64,000 nt of DNA from Exophiala sp. HKRS030 (taxonomy: Eukaryota > Ascomycota > Eurotiomycetes > Chaetothyriales > Herpotrichiellaceae). Shown here in pieces: positions 33,339 to 43,800 of the stretch. The position numbers were made by a program, and so were the translations under genes. The stretch is taken from the NCBI GenBank assembly GCA_023897205.1, contig JAHWDD010000007.1, positions 1,550,001 to 1,614,000 of the forward strand, given 5' to 3'. Every line of letters starts with the position of its first letter. Position 1 is the first letter of the stretch. The notes below the pieces were generated by a model. It made no database searches. It worked only from the letters and a program-made list of their open reading frames with translations, and was not told where the DNA came from.

Positions 33339-35148
33339 GGAAACACACCAGGGCATGAGCACTATTACCATACGGTGTACAAAGAAAGCACTTGCACCCG
33401 CTGACGGTGCAAAACGAATTCACGAGCTGATGCGGATCCTCAAGTGAAACCACCAACTACAGATATGCCGACTGGGGTTGCTAGTGCTGAACGCCACTCA
33501 GCACACGATTGCCTCTTGTAACGAAATAGGGAATGCCACCGGTTTTGTCGAATGCACCTTTACTTGGAACGACTTTTCCCAACAGGCGGCTCTTGATGCA
33601 GTGCAGACTCCTAACAAAATGCCTGTCGCTTGTATAGCTCGTGTTCAGCGGGAGTGACCCGGTATATGTTTTGTGGCATGACTCTTGAGTGGTGCCCAGA
33701 GTCCGTAGCCGAGCAGAACACTGCAAGCCACCGGACTTTGATGCATGCACCAGATTGTATATTCCGAATTGTTTACCAATCAATTGTACAATACTTGGGG
33801 TGTCGAAGGTTGCCCCTCCATAGTGGAAAGGACAGCAGCAAGAAAGAGAGACAAGGTGGGTGTGACAACGAGTTCCCCGCTACTTGGCCCAACAAGTCTT
33901 CCCTATACTCGCAATCACTACTTGACCTACTTTGCAACAAATGTCCGGTTGTACCGCATATTGAGGCGCCGAGTGCTAGCGGAGTTCCATGGATCAAATC
34001 CGCATCAACCAAGACGGTGAAATTACTGCACTATACGGAGTACATCGTAACCGGCAAACATCAACACTGCAACCTTGCTCATGGCAGAGTACCTCCAGTA
34101 GGAAGTCTTGGGTGGTCAGAGATAAAAATAAATACCCACTGGTCGATGTCCAATCAGGTGGTGCAGAAGCACCTTGCCATCTTAACCTAATTAGGGCAAA
34201 TCGCCTATACTCTGCGGCTCATGATTCGCTATAGTCGCCGTATTCCATTCCTCTTCAAGACCAAACTATACTTGTTATGCGTTAGTGGATTTGTGTACCT
34301 CATTAGGTACAGTCAACAAAAGGCCCAATTATAAATCAGCACTATGTACGTACGGGCTGGGTGGCCCCAGGACAAGAGCAAGATTGCTTTGGAGCCTCAA
34401 AGGGTATCACGAATCGTCTGGTCTTGGAGGTTTTACATCTCTCACATCAGATTATTGACGACGAGTGGTTCCTAGATCCTTTGGTCCCTTGGTTTTTGGC
34501 AACTCGGTAAGCCGCTAAGAGTTGGGCTAAAGGCTTTGCAATCCAGCCCGCGGAGCTAACACGGCAGAGTTCCCAGCCTTCGCCTCGCCAGCCCCGGAAA
34601 GACATGGGGGCGCATGCAACATACCACATGATACAGCAGAAGACCAAGGCATCTTTACGGAGTGTTCACGTACCCAAGTCCTCCGTATGCATGTGGAGGT
34701 ATTTGGATCAACTAAAAGAGTGCCACACTCCGTACGGATACGTGGGTCTATGAGAAAGCTCTACGGAAGTGTATTGAGGCAGCCTGCAATTTACTTCATA
34801 AAGTGGTGGTTTAGACCTATATCTCTCCCTTTTGGTTCTTCTACCTTTTTCGTCTGTAACTCGGTACATCATTTTGACCAACAGGACAAATACCTATTGC
34901 AAGGTCTGCTGAGAAAAAGTATTTCCAGTCGCTACTTTTTTTTCTCTCTCTCTTTCTCTCTCCCCTCCAGCCTTTCGTTGTGTCGGTACTCGCACTCACA
35001 ACTCGCACATATATAATCTGCATCCCTCGGATTTGACAAACACAGTCATTTCTCGTTTCTACAAGAGTTGATTCAACTTGCCGTGTTTATTGAGTGGCAT
35101 CGGCATCGGCAACAGCAACATCAATACACACAGCAGCAGCAGCGGATC
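33339..35148. promoter_or_regulatory. Intergenic region with CT-rich/TATA promoter of the secreted NTF2-like gene
   Basis: No gene is seen in 33339-34900. Just before the next gene is a strong-looking promoter: a pyrimidine tract (34935-34977), a TATA-like ATATATAAT (35009-35017) about 135 bp upstream of the start codon, and a leader without any ATG that carries a short CAG run (35131-35143). CT tracts next to transcription starts mark highly expressed genes in filamentous fungi. One TACGGAGTA copy lies at 34034-34042. Confidence 0.6.
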
Positions 35149-35724
35149 ATGCGTTTCTCCCAAATCGTCGCCCCGATTGGCCTCGTGGGCATGGCGGCCG
35201 CCTTCCAACCCGTGGCCAACAAGCGAGGCGGTGACGGCCAATGCATCCCGTACGCCACCGCCCAGAAGCTCGTGGCCGACTGGGTCACCACCTTGACCAC
35301 CCCTTCGGACGTGGCCAACATGGAAAACGTCCTGGCCCCGAGCTTCTCGGACTATTCCGACTCGATCAACTTCGTCGCCGGCATCCCCCTGGGTTCCGTC
35401 ACCTTCCCGAACCCCGGGGCGTACATCGCCGGCCAGGGGGCCCAGCCCCCGATCGGGGTCGACGTCCTGAACCTGGACGCCGTGACCTGTGACGGAGTCA
35501 TCGCCGTCCGCTGGGTGGGCACGGTCGGCTCCAACGTGGCCGAGGCAAAGGGCATTTCCATCCTTCACGCCGTCCAATCCGGGTCCGACTGTGACGCCGT
35601 CGGCCCCACGGGTTGGCAGTTGGGTCAGCTGTTCACCGAGTTCAACTCCGCCGCCTGGGTTCTCGACATCGGCGGTACTTGCGTGTCACCCGCCGCCCAG
35701 GCTTCTCGCAAGTTGAGGGGTTGA
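35149..35724 (+). CDS. Secreted NTF2-like domain protein
   Basis: Single exon, 191 residues from the ATG at 35149. The N-terminus MRFSQIVAPIGLVGMAAAFQP is a plausible signal peptide, probably cleaved around residue 19. The mature part begins DGQCIPYATAQKLVADWVTTL and has the shape of a SnoaL/NTF2-like fold: an initial helix, a segment NVLAPSFSDYSDSINF, and later strands with VRWVGTV and ILHAVQSGSDC. Cysteines at the start (GQC), middle (TCDG, SDCD) and end (GTCVS) could form disulphides, as expected outside the cell. Function is unknown; such proteins are common in ascomycete secretomes. Third codon positions are almost all C or G, unlike neighbouring genes, suggesting strong expression. An upstream in-frame TTG at 35068 is not used, because only the ATG gives a signal peptide. 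Confidence 0.82.
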   Translation: MRFSQIVAPIGLVGMAAAFQPVANKRGGDGQCIPYATAQKLVADWVTTLTTPSDVANMENVLAPSFSDYSDSINFVAGIPLGSVTFPNPGAYIAGQGAQPPIGVDVLNLDAVTCDGVIAVRWVGTVGSNVAEAKGISILHAVQSGSDCDAVGPTGWQLGQLFTEFNSAAWVLDIGGTCVSPAAQASRKLRG

Positions 35725-36576
35725 GACGGGCCAAACCCTCCCCCTCCGATATGGAGTGTGGAAATGTAATGATGGGGGGATTCACGGTAATGGTGATGAG
35801 AATAAACCCGGTTTTCTTTTTGGGGCAAGTCAGTCGGCCACCGGCCAAAAGGTCGTGAGTAGTACGCAGCATATAAATAATATGATAGGGGAGGGGATGT
35901 AATTACATTCATGAAAAAAATCAGGTGTTTTTTCTTTTTGGCAAAAAAATCAAGAAAACTCTGAGATTTCATCATCGAAGATCCTTGTTGATGATGAACC
36001 ATATCGGTTACTCTAGAATCCATGGTAATATGATCCTTTGTACTCCGTACTCCGTATACCACTCGTACAGCGGTCAGGAGGAAATTTCGGAATCCGAGGG
36101 GCACCCTAGACTCACCATGTAGGACAAGTTTCAACTCATACCCAACCATTCAAAGTGGTGAAGATGCGCTTGTCGTCTAGATACACCGTAAAGGAGGTAC
36201 TCCACTTTGTGTGCACGGGTGTGTATGTCACCGGTATGTCACTCTTACATTGTATACCCCGGAATTTGTTGGGGCTTGATAAACGATACCTCAAAATTCC
36301 GACAGCAATGGCAGATATGAAGTGACAAAAAGAAGCAAGACAAAGTAACGATCGACTTCATAATCTACGTTCGTTGTCTATAAAACTATGCTGCATCATT
36401 AATCAAATTCCGTGATGCCAATTCCCCGTACTCCCTATTCATGATGCATTCTATACAATTTGCCAACATCATATGATGCCCAGGCCCTATTTCCTGAACC
36501 GCGTTGTATAAGCCGGTGGTATAATGTGTTGTGCTGTGTCATGCAATGGCTATACTATTCCGGTTGATTCACTATC
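35725..36576. other. Convergent spacer, no gene seen
   Basis: AT-rich 3'-3' region between the NTF2-like gene and the alkaline phosphatase. It includes two overlapping copies of TACTCCGTA (36041-36056). No coding potential is recognised. Confidence 0.6.
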
Positions 36577-38415
36577 TCAATGCTTTAGCCCACAGCCGCA
36601 ATCCGAACTAAATTCGGCCTCGCGCTTTCTATGTTTGAAATCGCCGTGGTATTCATCGAGATGAACGAGCTGTCCATTCTCGTTTACCGGTAGTCCGAGG
36701 GGACCCATCCATTCACCCCACTCCTGGTCCTGTTCTTGTGATGAATCAGACGACGAAGTCTTGACGCCTTTGGCCTTCAATTCCTCCGTGACCGCATCGA
36801 GGTCAAGGCCGAGATACTCGGCAATGAACTCGCCGACTTCGTTGTTCTCATGGTTGCCCACTAGACCCGGGGCGTGGTCGGGGCTGGAAGCGTAGATGTT
36901 CACATCGACCGCACTGTGGCCGTGCGTAGACCAGCCTATCTGTGCGCGACGGGAGATCATATCCGCGAAAAGGTACGACGGAGGCCAGATGGGTTTGGCA
37001 TCAATGACTGCGTCGATCTCTTCTTGCGTGTAGTCTACAATGCCCAGACCGGACTTCAAAAGATCAGAAAGCTTCTCAGTCTTGTCTTCTCGTGACCAGT
37101 CTGGCGAGCTATCCGCCCACTCGGCCCACGCGCTGGACATCCATTCGCCTGAGTGGCTTGCGTTGGCGAGAACTTCAGGATACCATCTATACATGGGATA
37201 TGTTTGGTGCAACTGTCGTGCGGCGGCGAGACCACCTGTTTCATGGTCCGATGTCGAGACCAAAACGCCCTCGGTTGTGTCTTGTTCGAGGAATTTGAGG
37301 ACGGCCGCAAATGCTTTGTCGTGAGCCATGACTTCGTGAACTTGAGCCGCTGGGTCATTGCCGTGGCCTGCATGGTCGATGCGGGAGCCTTCGATCATTA
37401 GGAAGAAACCCTTGTCACTGTCCTTGGTTGCGGCGGAGAGGGCCTTGAGTGCGACCTCAGCCATCTCGGCTTGGCTTGGATATGTGTCAGAGACGTGCAC
37501 ACGGTCAATCTCGTAGGGAATATCAGTCGACGCGAGAAGCGCGAGGAGAGGCAATTTAACTCCACCCTCAGCCTCGAGGTTATCGAAGTCGGCTCTATTG
37601 TCGACATATTTGAAACCGTATTTTTCTTGAGCCAAGGATACGACGTCCGTGGAGTCGGCCCGGCAGGAGCCTTGGGTGGTGTTGGGCAGAAAGTGGCATC
37701 GTCCTCCCCCGATCATGATGTCGACGACGCGACCGAGGGGATAGTGTCCGATCATTTGCTCGGCAATCAGATCTTCATATTCACGCCTGTTGGCATGCGA
37801 GGCGAAACAGGCAGGAGTGGCATCTGTGATGCGTGTTGTGACCACAAGTCCTGTCATGTAGCCTGCCTTTTTGGCCGCTTCAAGAACGGAGCCGCAGGGT
37901 GTGTGGTCTGGCAGAACGGAAATGGCACCGTTGTATGATTTGAAGCCGCAAGAGAAGGCCGTCGCACCGGCAGCCGAGTCAGTGATCAGGCTGCTTGTGC
38001 TGCGAGTGCGGGAGGAGCCAATCAAATGTCGGTCCAGCACGAGAACGTCGTCGATAGGCAGACCGGACGTGTGTTGGCGAAAGTTTCGAGTCATGGCTAG
38101 GGAGGTAGGACCCATACCATCTGACACCATGAATATCATGTTTCTTTTGCCCGTCGGTTTGCCATCAGGGCCCCAACCCCCGGTGCGGTGCCGCTGAATT
38201 GATGTTTCATGTTGATAGACCACCGCGAGGATGACAACAGCAATCGTGGCGAGGAGGGCCCAGACGAAGACACCTATCTCGCGCCAACGGGCGAATTTGG
38301 AAGGTGTGTGGTGTGCGGACCGGCCTGTGAGGAGGGCATCTTCTTCATCGATGTTGTCAATCGAGGAGTTGGGGGAGCTTGGGCGCGCCAGGAGAGGTTC
38401 TTCGGAGCGTGTCAT
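36577..38415 (-). CDS. PHO8: Repressible alkaline phosphatase, vacuolar membrane type (PHO8-like)
   Basis: Single exon, 612 residues. A type II membrane protein: an acidic cytosolic N-terminus with a dileucine-like EEPLLARP (vacuolar sorting signals of this kind are known for Pho8), a transmembrane helix at about residues 47-68, then the lumenal alkaline phosphatase domain. Active-site motifs are intact: metal ligand DGMGP (D99), nucleophile Ser147 in TDSAAGATAF, IEGSRIDHAGHGND, and STSDHETGG. The enzyme hydrolyses phosphomonoesters in the vacuole and helps recycle phosphate. A tail after the domain (SSSDSSQEQDQEW and KHRKREAEF) is variable in the family. Three CACGTG sites lie 158-296 bp upstream, consistent with control by a Pho4/NUC-1-type bHLH factor. 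The ATG at 38415 gives the expected cytosolic tail. Confidence 0.95.
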   Translation of the reverse strand: MTRSEEPLLARPSSPNSSIDNIDEEDALLTGRSAHHTPSKFARWREIGVFVWALLATIAVVILAVVYQHETSIQRHRTGGWGPDGKPTGKRNMIFMVSDGMGPTSLAMTRNFRQHTSGLPIDDVLVLDRHLIGSSRTRSTSSLITDSAAGATAFSCGFKSYNGAISVLPDHTPCGSVLEAAKKAGYMTGLVVTTRITDATPACFASHANRREYEDLIAEQMIGHYPLGRVVDIMIGGGRCHFLPNTTQGSCRADSTDVVSLAQEKYGFKYVDNRADFDNLEAEGGVKLPLLALLASTDIPYEIDRVHVSDTYPSQAEMAEVALKALSAATKDSDKGFFLMIEGSRIDHAGHGNDPAAQVHEVMAHDKAFAAVLKFLEQDTTEGVLVSTSDHETGGLAAARQLHQTYPMYRWYPEVLANASHSGEWMSSAWAEWADSSPDWSREDKTEKLSDLLKSGLGIVDYTQEEIDAVIDAKPIWPPSYLFADMISRRAQIGWSTHGHSAVDVNIYASSPDHAPGLVGNHENNEVGEFIAEYLGLDLDAVTEELKAKGVKTSSSDSSQEQDQEWGEWMGPLGLPVNENGQLVHLDEYHGDFKHRKREAEFSSDCGCGLKH

Positions 38416-40029
38416 TGCGACACGAATGTTATCGGGTGGTAGGAGGGATTGAGGTCAGCATCGCCCGTCTATGTGATGATGGAGGGCGAAAGGTGCTGTA
38501 CGTGTAGGACGGATCTGTTTGAGAGGGGGGGTTGATGCATGGCTGCGGTGTCATGAGGACATTTGGAGCACGCACGTGACTGCACGTGATGTCGTCAGCA
38601 AGAAGTGCAAAATCCACGTCGATCTGAGCAGATAAGCAATGTATCGTGGATGCTCGGTGTCAATAGAGGTACGCTATGTCGCATAAGAGAGCTACAGTAT
38701 GGTTACACGTGTGCATACATTCGAACAGATTTCAAGTGAGAATGAGGTGTAACCCAACAAGGCTGATATAGGTAGGCATTCGTCGTGTTGCCCTAGGAAT
38801 ATCGTCTAGGATTCAACACACTCCCTACGACTTTAAATTGTACGGGTGGGAGATTGTCATATCATCATTGATCACTTCAGAGGACACTAGGGGACGATAA
38901 TATTGAAGTGCTGAATGGTGCGTCGTACAGTGTATCACAGCTGAAGATACATGGATTGAGACTTACACCAGACGAACTTCACAGACAGATAACTTCATGT
39001 GGCAGCCCTTTTATGTCCAAATTGTTGGCTTGAGCTGACCAGTCAGACTATGCTGGAGATCTAGACATGTGTTATCAGGACGGGGAAATGATAGATGTAG
39101 ATGAAAACACTTTTCTCGATGGGGACAAACAGAGGTCAACTCGTTTAATCATATTTTTATCCTGCTGGGCCAATGTTGAACCCGATAACATGGATATTCC
39201 CACCAGACAGATCAGAACGCCACAAAATTGAAGAGGCTGGCTCGTTATCCAGGTCCGAAAGGCCAGCCTGATGCCATCTTAGCGGTGATTGCGCCATGTA
39301 AGGGGCATATTATCACACCCTGAAATTGGCCGACATCTAGTTTAGGGACATGACTTCGTCGATTTATTTTAATATAATCTGTGCCAGAATCGAATGTCGC
39401 TCTTCTTGCTTTGTGATATCAACCAATGCGAGTAGGACCGTCTCGGGATGTGTTTGGTCGGCATTACTTCCAACAACCGCAAGGCTGAACTCGTGCTTTA
39501 TATTTCCCACTCAACGTTACTTCACCATCCGACAAGTATTAGGTGCTATTCAGGTGAGACTACGGCACTCCAGCGCTAATCACATCAATCTGAGAACTCA
39601 GGAGAGGGAAGCCCCATGAGTGGTAATATCGAAGAGATATCACCCAACACTCATCGAAACGACGCTTCACCATTGAGAGCAATTGCAACATTCGTGTATT
39701 AATGAATTATACCAAACCCAAGAAAGGGTCCGCATATCTGTCCCACATGAACCCGAGCGCCCACAAGGTAATTGTTCATCTAGAAGTCTTTCGACTACAG
39801 TCGACGCAGTCTATGTCATTCATCAGGGTTGCCAATATCATCCCAGAGATAGGATCCATTGCCCCTCCTCATCGTCATCAATACGTCTTGCCTGCCAGAA
39901 ATCTCAACATAGGATCAATCATCCATTCGGTATCTTCTGTTCGACGATGTCCAGAAACGCCAACCCATTAAAAACGTACCCATACTCCGAGTGAAGCCAC
40001 AAATACCAGACCGAGAACGACTTTTGTTT
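38416..40029. promoter_or_regulatory. Upstream region of the alkaline phosphatase; no gene
   Basis: 1.6 kb between the start of PHO8 and the 3' end of the sulfotransferase-fold gene. Apart from the CACGTG cluster close to PHO8 I see no gene; short frames at 39350-39994 do not resemble known proteins. Confidence 0.5.
38573..38711. promoter_or_regulatory. CACGTG cluster, candidate Pho4/NUC-1-type binding sites
   Basis: Exact CACGTG hexamers at 38573-38578, 38583-38588 and 38706-38711. The first two are spaced 10 bp start to start, one helical turn, so they lie on the same DNA face. CACGTG is the core site of Pho4-class bHLH activators and of Cbf1. PHO8 in budding yeast is a Pho4 target; use here is inferred. 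Confidence 0.55.
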
Positions 40030-40836
40030 TTATAACACTTTGGCATATTTGGCTGCCGAGAAGCCTACAGCACCAGCAGTCAAGAAGATGCCAGCCCAGG
40101 CCATCAACCCTCTCCTCATACTCGCTTGCATGAAGGATTCCATGGCCTGAGCGTCGTTCAACTTGGGGAAAGGTACGTCCTTTGGAACAGGAACGCCGAG
40201 GATAGCGCATAGAGGTTCCCAGCCATCACGGACATCATAGAAGAACAGCTTTTCCTTTGGCACGACTTTCTTCAGGTGTTCGATATGACGGTCCCACATG
40301 GCTCGCGTTGGTCTTTGTGGTTCACCCTCACGGAAGTATAGTTCTCCGACTCGACCCTCGTCCAGGGCGTTGTGGTAGGCGCGGAACATTCGGAGAGTTG
40401 GTAGCGGTGCTAGAATCCATGACAGAATTGTAAGGTTTCCCTTCTCGACGATTGGCGCCAGACTGTTCCACCATTTCTCTGGGTCTCGGACGGTGCAGAT
40501 GACCTTGGCATCCGGATACATGGCCATCAACTCTTCGACAAAGGCATTCGACGGGAGATCAGTGCAGGCGACGTAACCGTCGAGCATTTCCTTTACCCCT
40601 TCGTTGAGGGCTTTACGATCTTCTTCGGACTTGATGGGGGTGTGTCTGATGATTTCGATCCATCGTTTGATGTGGGACTCTGGAGAGTTGAGCATTTGAG
40701 TACCTCCATGGTAGCATGGACCGTCGAGGAGGTATGAGCAAGCGGCGCCAAAGGATGTTGTTCCTGTTCTCGACAAGCCGGCGCCAATAACCCTCAGGGA
40801 GCGGTCATGTGCAGGCTGAGATGCGGTCTGACCCAT
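40030..40836 (-). CDS. Sulfotransferase-fold P-loop protein (Sulfotransfer_4 type)
   Basis: Single exon, 268 residues from the ATG at 40836; codons further upstream look like leader. The P-loop for 5'-phosphosulfate binding is GAGLSRTGTTSF (about residues 17-28) and the 3'-phosphate motif is VICTVRDPEKWW (about residues 115-126), both typical of a large fungal family usually described as putative sulfotransferases or NAD-epimerase-like; no substrate is established. The N-terminus MGQTASQ fits the N-myristoylation pattern (Gly2, Ser6), and the C-terminus has a hydrophobic helix (GLMAWAGIFLTAGAVGF), so membrane attachment at both ends is possible. No signal peptide is present. It is divergent from the CRH gene across nearly 4 kb. 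Confidence 0.85.
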   Translation of the reverse strand: MGQTASQPAHDRSLRVIGAGLSRTGTTSFGAACSYLLDGPCYHGGTQMLNSPESHIKRWIEIIRHTPIKSEEDRKALNEGVKEMLDGYVACTDLPSNAFVEELMAMYPDAKVICTVRDPEKWWNSLAPIVEKGNLTILSWILAPLPTLRMFRAYHNALDEGRVGELYFREGEPQRPTRAMWDRHIEHLKKVVPKEKLFFYDVRDGWEPLCAILGVPVPKDVPFPKLNDAQAMESFMQASMRRGLMAWAGIFLTAGAVGFSAAKYAKVL

Positions 40837-43800
40837 GGTCAATTGTAATGGGAGGGATGGCGAAGAGGTAAGTGGGATGTTGTTCAAGCAAAGGATAAGG
40901 CGAAGCAAGCAGATCACTGTGTAAGGCGAAGCTTTATGGCAATTGACGTTGACAGGTACACACGATAGGTTCCAACAAGCACGCGAAGGAGAGGGGGAAA
41001 AGACCGACCTTATCTCTTTTTTCATATCCAGATCGCCTCTTGTTCAACCCTATGGAGTTCCCGGAACCGGTCAGGCCAGCCCAGGCACACACGAGAGATC
41101 GAGTTAGCCCAAGGAGACATGGGTTTTGAGCAAATGCAGCGGCCCCGACGATAAACCATCCCCCAAACAGATCCACCTCGGCGAGCTTTGATAGCGGCTC
41201 GTAAGAACTTAACTTCAACAAGCAAAGTCGCAGGGAAATGCCACCTAGGCCGTTTCTTTTGCGGATGTCCTAGCGACCTTGGCTGTTGATCTCCCTGCTA
41301 ACCTTTCGGCAGAGTTCGAAGTAACGAACGCATAATTTCCGACTTTGCGTACGGAGTACAGATGCGAAAATCCCCAGTTCGATCGGTCAGGATCTCAATA
41401 TTGCTCTGATCTGACTGAACCACACTCGCGTTGCTGCATCTACAGGCTCAAGGGTACACAACATCGCTAGGTATGACTTACAACGACCTTCGATGGAGCA
41501 CTCCGCACTGCTGGTGGAATGTGCTCAGCTTCGGTGATACAAACCAAGCTTTTTAGCCTTTCGGGCGAATTTGAAGATGAAACAGGACTGGGAAGAAGTG
41601 GCAGAACCGCTGCGAAGAGCCGTCAACTTTGACTCGAAATTACGGAGAAGGCGTTCAGCCACTGGCCAGGGACCTGCAGGAGACTGGAAATCTGCAGAAA
41701 ACGAGGACCGCAAATGACGAATGACGAGGTTCCCCTGGAGGGCGCCACCCTAGAGCCACACTTGTCTCCTGGAAAGGGGGGTTGGATTCGACTGCAATTA
41801 CTTTGTCCTGCCCCTCCGCGCACGCGACGACCTCTAGTGTGAGGGCTCGTCGCACTGCCTCTCAACTGTTCAGCATTCATATCGTGGTCCAGTTGTTCTC
41901 TATGAGGCGTTCTCTCACTCTCTCGCGCGCTCTCTCTGACTCTATTTGTCGAGAGCACGAGGAATTATCTCACTAGGCGACGCGAACTCCCACTCGAGAC
42001 TCTTCCCACCCAACCCAGTCTCTACAAACGAGTTTTCCACAGACTACCTGACGATCGGCAGTGTTTGTCTGTGCTTGGCACTGTTGCTTCGCCATCAAGC
42101 AATCTTGTCATGTCTCTGACACCTTCTCCGTATTCAATGAAGCAGGGATGATCCTAAGCAGGGGTCACTAGGTAGACCGGGCCGCATGACATCCTGTTGC
42201 TTAGCATAGTCTGTTGCCATCGAAGTCAGTCTGACGACGTTGGCATGCCCTTCGCAACGGCATCATTTCTTTTGCATTTGCATCTACTCCGTAGCTCGCG
42301 AGACTGCCAATCGCCGTACCCCTACGCAATAGCTCACGAACTATCGCCAAAGCACATTTTAAATATCGAGACATTGTTACCAGAATCATCCACCCTAGTC
42401 AGGGGGACGTGCGCCACGCATGAAGTCTACAGTACTGTACGATCGCATTTTGAGCGTCATGCCTTGAGTTCGAGCGACGCCCGAGGTAAAAGCATCGGGG
42501 TCTCTTGTCTCGGGTGTCCACTGGTCTGAAATGACTCGCTGAGACAGAGCATGTTCTGCTTTACTCGCGCTCTCACTCCATACTAAGGGGTATACGCCAC
42601 CAATGATGATGGATCATACCGAGCGATAACTCGTTAGATGCGTTTAGTCGATTGCGCTTCGACACGGGACGTTAGCTGGCCACTGCGCAACTCGCAATCT
42701 TGTCATCAACTTTGACGAACAAGCATCTGCACCATACAAAGTCTACTGGACGTAATCCACGTTAGACTTTGAGTACCCAACGAAGATTCAACCATATTCG
42801 GTCGACAACTCTCAACCCTAGCTCAACCACATCGACAACCTGGAGAAAGCCCCTTTGTCGCTGGGAACCTAATACACCCTCGCGTCAGTCACACGCTACA
42901 AGGAGTACGGAGTATGATAAGGCGTCCCAAACCGCGTTCTGTTGCCCATCTCCTTGTCAAGGCTCGCGCGTTAGCGCACACATGAACTCTTCCGTTGATC
43001 GTTGCTGAGTGGCGCTTCGGTGAAGTACACACGAGTCTCACTCTGCACGATTCCTCATCATCGGTGATTGAACAGGTAGGCGTAGCCGACCCGGTCTATG
43101 ACACTACAACGAAGAGACACTTCCTTTGAACGCGATAGATGCATTGGTACGGAGTACACGTACTCTCGACATGTACTTCTCTCGGGACATTCCGAATGTG
43201 TCAAAGTCTCGAATTCGCAAACTCTTTCACCAAAGTCTGGACTGACATTGACGCGCTACGTGACTATCTTCGTAAAGATTCTTGCGAGACACAATCTACA
43301 CCATATCGTGCTCGGAAATTGCTACCACGATGTCGTGTTTTCAAGTGCACCGGTATATGAAGGCAAAATAAAAAGATCTTTCCAGGTTAACTCCCTTTCA
43401 CTTTTGACTAACTGGGAGAGCTCCCACCAGGTCTAGAACCGTCGCGCTCTGACAAAGATTTGCAGGTGTTGCTAGCAGAGTCTGTCTAGGGAGGTACTGA
43501 GTTGAAGTATGTCCAACTGGTCTTGCTCATGTCGAGCAATACCTCGATATCGGAGGTGCTACTGACTGAAAAGGGAGAGTTAAGTATCGACTTTCCACTC
43601 CCACCACATCGATCTGTCGAACTATGGTGTGGCCTCCTCATGATCGCCCTCGACTACTTCACCTCTACAGGTGTTCGCGAAATATACCGCACACCTTGGT
43701 GCTTTCCAGTATGAAAGAAGTGGCCAGACGAGCTGCGACTTGAGCTCTGCATAGCACCCCATTTCAGTCCCTGATCAAGTCATGTCGAATGTACAATATT

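Noticed and set aside
33630..34190. 186-codon frame downstream of RTC1
   Set aside because: It starts at TTG, not ATG, and shows no recognisable domain; probably a chance frame.
39350..39994. Pair of overlapping small frames upstream of PHO8
   Set aside because: Short, unlike any known protein, and in non-coding DNA between two complete genes.
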